From Natrinema sp. HArc-T2 (GTDB lineage Archaea > Halobacteriota > Halobacteria > Halobacteriales > Natrialbaceae), in assembly GCF_041821085.1 (NCBI RefSeq), contig NZ_JBGUAZ010000001.1, positions 788,195-852,194 of the forward strand: a stretch of DNA of 64,000 nt. Direction: 5' to 3'. Positions 61,847-64,000 of the stretch are shown one piece after another (the stretch's first letter is position 1; every line of letters starts with the position of its first letter). The position numbers and the translations under genes are program-made. Below the pieces are notes generated by a model. The model searched no databases. It saw nothing but the letters and a program-made list of their open reading frames with translations, and was not told the DNA's origin.

Positions 61847-61882
61847 TGCATGTTTATAGTTTGATTCGCCGAAGTAACGGAT

Positions 61883-62017
61883 ATGCCGCTCGCGATTTTC
61901 GGGTTCCTGGCTCGAACCGACCGCCCGTTCTGTCGCAAGTACTTAGACACAAACTTCCGCTCGTTTACCGCACACGCACGCGAACCCGTGAAATCGCCGC
62001 TCGCCGGTGACAAGTGA
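61883..62017 (+). CDS. small protein (44 aa) coupled to the NmrA-like gene
   Basis: Short frame whose ATG lies about 27 bases after the TATA-like TTTATAG, the position of a leaderless start. Its stop overlaps the next ATG in a TGATG junction. The peptide starts MPLAIFGFLARTDRPFCRKY and ends SPLAGDK; it is basic and not typical of haloarchaeal cytoplasmic proteins. It could be a real small protein, a leader peptide coupling translation of the NmrA-like gene, or a gene remnant. Confidence 0.45.
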   Translation: MPLAIFGFLARTDRPFCRKYLDTNFRSFTAHAREPVKSPLAGDK

Positions 62018-62859
62018 TGAACCATGTTCTCGTCACGGGGGCGACCGGTACCGTCGGCCACCACGTTGTCGATGGCATCCGCGACACGTCGACCGTCTCC
62101 GTCACTGCTGCGAGCCGTGAGCCTGCCCAGGCTCGTGACCGGCTTCGCTGTGCGACCGTCGCGTTCGATTTCACTGATCCGACGACCTACCGCCACGCAT
62201 TTGCTGGTGTCGACACGCTATTTCTCGTGCGACCGCCGGCGTTATCTCGAGTTCGTCGGGACGTGGTTCCTGCCTTGGCTGCCGCCGTCGGTGCCGGTGT
62301 CGAACACGTCGTCTTCCTCTCTGTCATCGGTGCTGATCGAAACCCGCTCGTTCCCCACGCCCGTATCGAGTCGTGGCTCGCCGAGACCGGACTCGAAACG
62401 ACCTTTCTGCGCGCTTCCTTTTTTATGCAGAACCTATCAACGACCCACCGCGAGGAGATTCGTGAGGGGCGGCTAGCCGTACCCGCCGGTGACGGGAAGA
62501 CGAGTTTCGTCGACGCGCGTGATGTCGCTGCCGTCGCCGTTCGAGCGGTTCAGGCAGGCTTGACCGGCGCGTACGACCTCACAGGACCGGAAGCCGTCGA
62601 TTACGAAACGGTGTGCCATCTCCTTTCGTTGGTTCTGGACCACGACGTCGAATACACCGCCCCGTCGATCTTCCGGTTTCTCGCCTCGCAGTATCGTCGC
62701 GATCGAGACCTTGCGAAAATCGGAGTGATGGCTGCGATCTATACCACCGCTCGACTCGGACTGGCTGACCGCGTGACGGATGACGTTCGGTCCGTTCTCG
62801 ACCGGCCACCGACCGATCTTCTGACGTTCATCCGTGATACCCGATCGGTTTGGACGTAG
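62017..62859 (+). CDS. NmrA-family NAD(P)-binding protein
   Basis: 280 residues of the atypical short-chain dehydrogenase type. The dinucleotide-binding loop is VLVTGATGTVGHHVVDGI; later LFLVRPPALSRVRRDVVPAL and VEHVVFLSVIGADRNPLVPH, and the lower region LRASFFMQNLSTTHREEIRE. Related proteins are quinone or NADPH/NADP sensors and reductases. Divergent from the HxlR regulator, a common pairing in redox response. The ATG is used; a GTG one codon earlier is possible. Confidence 0.9.
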   Translation: MNHVLVTGATGTVGHHVVDGIRDTSTVSVTAASREPAQARDRLRCATVAFDFTDPTTYRHAFAGVDTLFLVRPPALSRVRRDVVPALAAAVGAGVEHVVFLSVIGADRNPLVPHARIESWLAETGLETTFLRASFFMQNLSTTHREEIREGRLAVPAGDGKTSFVDARDVAAVAVRAVQAGLTGAYDLTGPEAVDYETVCHLLSLVLDHDVEYTAPSIFRFLASQYRRDRDLAKIGVMAAIYTTARLGLADRVTDDVRSVLDRPPTDLLTFIRDTRSVWT

Positions 62860-63023
62860 TCGGCTCGCTTCTTCTTCCGGTGTACGCGATCCATAATACA
62901 TACTTACCACTCTACCGTGTCGCCGACTAAGACGCCGGCTACCGCAACCTGCAAGCCCGAACTGCTCCTTTTGACAATAAAAAGCGCTGCATAACTATTC
63001 GTCACCCACCGCACCACCATCCT

Positions 63024-63656
63024 ATGTGGCCGTGGGAACACGCGATCGTCGCCTATCTCGCCTACTCGCTGTGCTGTCACGTTGGCTTCCGCGAGTCGCC
63101 GACCGGGCTCGAGGCGTTCGCAGTTGTGTTCGCGTCAGTCCTTCCGGATCTGATCGACAAGCCACTCGCCTGGGAGCTGGGCGTGTTCGACAGCGGCTAC
63201 GCTGTCGGTCACTCGATCTTTTTTGCGGTGCCGCTGGCGATTTTCGTCGGAACCATCTCACACGCAGCCGCACGCCCGAGAACCGGACTCGCATTCGGGC
63301 TCGGGTACCTCTCACATCCTCCCGCCGACATTGTCGACTCCGTCTTCCGGCAAGGCGTCCTCCAGGTCGAACTCATGCTCTGGCCGATCGCATCGGTCGA
63401 CGGCCGACCACCTGGGCCGGGCGTCATCGAGGGATTCCTCTACTTCTTCAACCGCTACTGGAACGCCGTGCTCGCCGGCGACCTGTCGACGTATCTGTTG
63501 CTCCAGTTCGGGCTCGCTGGCGTGGTGCTGGTCGTGTGGCTCGCCGACGGCGCGCCGGTCCTCCGTGAGACACTCTCTGGTGGGCTTCGCGTCGCTCGAG
63601 CGTTTCTCAGCCACGTCACCGGCTCCTCGCGTTCGAATCAGCCCGATCGCCGATAG
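63024..63656 (+). CDS. YdjM-type membrane-bound metal-dependent hydrolase
   Basis: 210 residues with about four membrane helices. Conserved metal-ligand-type residues: MWPWEHAIVAYLAYSL, VFASVLPDLIDKPLAW, YAVGHSIFFAVPL and LGYLSHPPADIV. Same broad family as the protein at 54024-55010, with a shorter sequence. Substrate unknown. TATA-like and start spacing are unremarkable. Last protein gene before the rRNA promoter region. Confidence 0.85.
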   Translation: MWPWEHAIVAYLAYSLCCHVGFRESPTGLEAFAVVFASVLPDLIDKPLAWELGVFDSGYAVGHSIFFAVPLAIFVGTISHAAARPRTGLAFGLGYLSHPPADIVDSVFRQGVLQVELMLWPIASVDGRPPGPGVIEGFLYFFNRYWNAVLAGDLSTYLLLQFGLAGVVLVVWLADGAPVLRETLSGGLRVARAFLSHVTGSSRSNQPDRR

Positions 63657-63750
63657 CTCTCGTTCACCGTCGTAGTTCGACTCGCACTGCTCGAGTCGTC
63701 ACATCTTGTGACTGTCCAACGTCGTGCAGTGATCGCTCGAGACGACGACC

Positions 63751-64000
63751 TTATATATACACCCGGCACTCGGTATGAATGCGAACGACGTGGCGCATGC
63801 CGCCACGTTCCCTCCGGCCGTTTCCCGGCACGGAGGTAGGATTGCACCCCCATCCATGAGATATCGCCGATTCACGTCGGCAGTCGTCCCATGTGCTTGA
63901 TTCACCGGCTGTGTCACGATCGGAAACCGATCGTGACGATCCGGTGTCCTTATATGTGACAGGGCGTTCAGTTGTGATCGCACACACCCTCGCCGGCTGC
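63751..64000 (+). promoter_or_regulatory. rRNA operon promoter and leader region
   Basis: P1: TATA box TTATATATAC at 63751-63760, then CACTCGGTATGAATGCGAAC, close to the GATGAGATGCGAACGACGTG-type start region I recall from haloarchaeal 16S promoters. Behind it a hairpin ACGTGGCG-N5-CGCCACGT (63788-63808). A second TATA, TTATATGTG at 63949-63957, suggests a second tandem promoter. Between them is a perfect 11-base stem GTCACGATCGG-AAA-CCGATCGTGAC (63913-63937). The 16S gene itself is not reached. Confidence 0.7.

Overview
This window is chromosomal DNA from an extremely halophilic archaeon (class Halobacteria). The exact genus cannot be fixed from the sequence alone, but a Natrinema/Haloterrigena/Natronorubrum-type member of the Natrialbales would fit. 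The evidence is high GC, very acidic proteins, many start codons about 27 bases behind a TATA box (leaderless transcripts), and archaeal or haloarchaeal marker genes: Orc1/Cdc6, GatE, Gar1, SRP19, CetZ, MptE, HalOD1, TrmB and PGF-CTERM proteins.

Layout. 1-4.3 kb: a lactonase-like metallo-hydrolase, a three-gene integrase cluster (RHH/winged-helix protein, tyrosine recombinase, tiny acidic protein), then 1.5 kb of AT-richer DNA without a clear gene. 4.3-12.3 kb: two paralogous two-gene operons of bacterial-PH-domain membrane proteins, flanking a zinc-finger protein, a CNNM/HlyC transporter, a stress protein and fumarase. 12.5-20.3 kb: enoyl-CoA hydratase, BolA and NifU, two histidine kinases, cysteinyl-tRNA synthetase, a presenilin-type protease and the RNP pair Gar1-SRP19. 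20.3-24 kb: corrinoid importer BtuF/BtuC/BtuD. 24-30.6 kb: GatE, an Lrp regulator, a DMT transporter, a TrmJ-like methylase and two less familiar proteins.

30.6-32.9 kb is a replication origin. A 27-base ORB-like sequence occurs twice in perfect inverted orientation, further ORB-like sites and a CTAG-rich AT stretch lie nearby, and orc1/cdc6 follows directly. After it come a degenerate AMP-binding protein, dihydropteroate synthase, MptE, a CetZ tubulin homologue and a photolyase.

40.2-49.4 kb is a sugar-uptake locus: TrmB regulator, Tat-exported binding lipoprotein, two permeases and a MalK-type ATPase all on the minus strand, followed by a Gfo/Idh/MocA dehydrogenase and a sugar-phosphate isomerase-like TIM barrel. 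49.5-58.9 kb holds MscS, stress proteins, an aminotransferase, membrane proteins, dodecin, an IscA-like protein and HisD. 58.9-62.9 kb has an ABC exporter, an HxlR regulator and an NmrA-like protein whose three promoters share an inverted-repeat motif. The right edge carries promoter and leader sequences typical of a haloarchaeal rRNA operon, so 16S rRNA probably starts just outside the window.

The most unusual feature is a dispersed family of eight intergenic palindromes of about 60-135 bases with arms close to TGATACGGTCTGCTGTCAGT. Four of them supply the TGA stop codon of the neighbouring gene.
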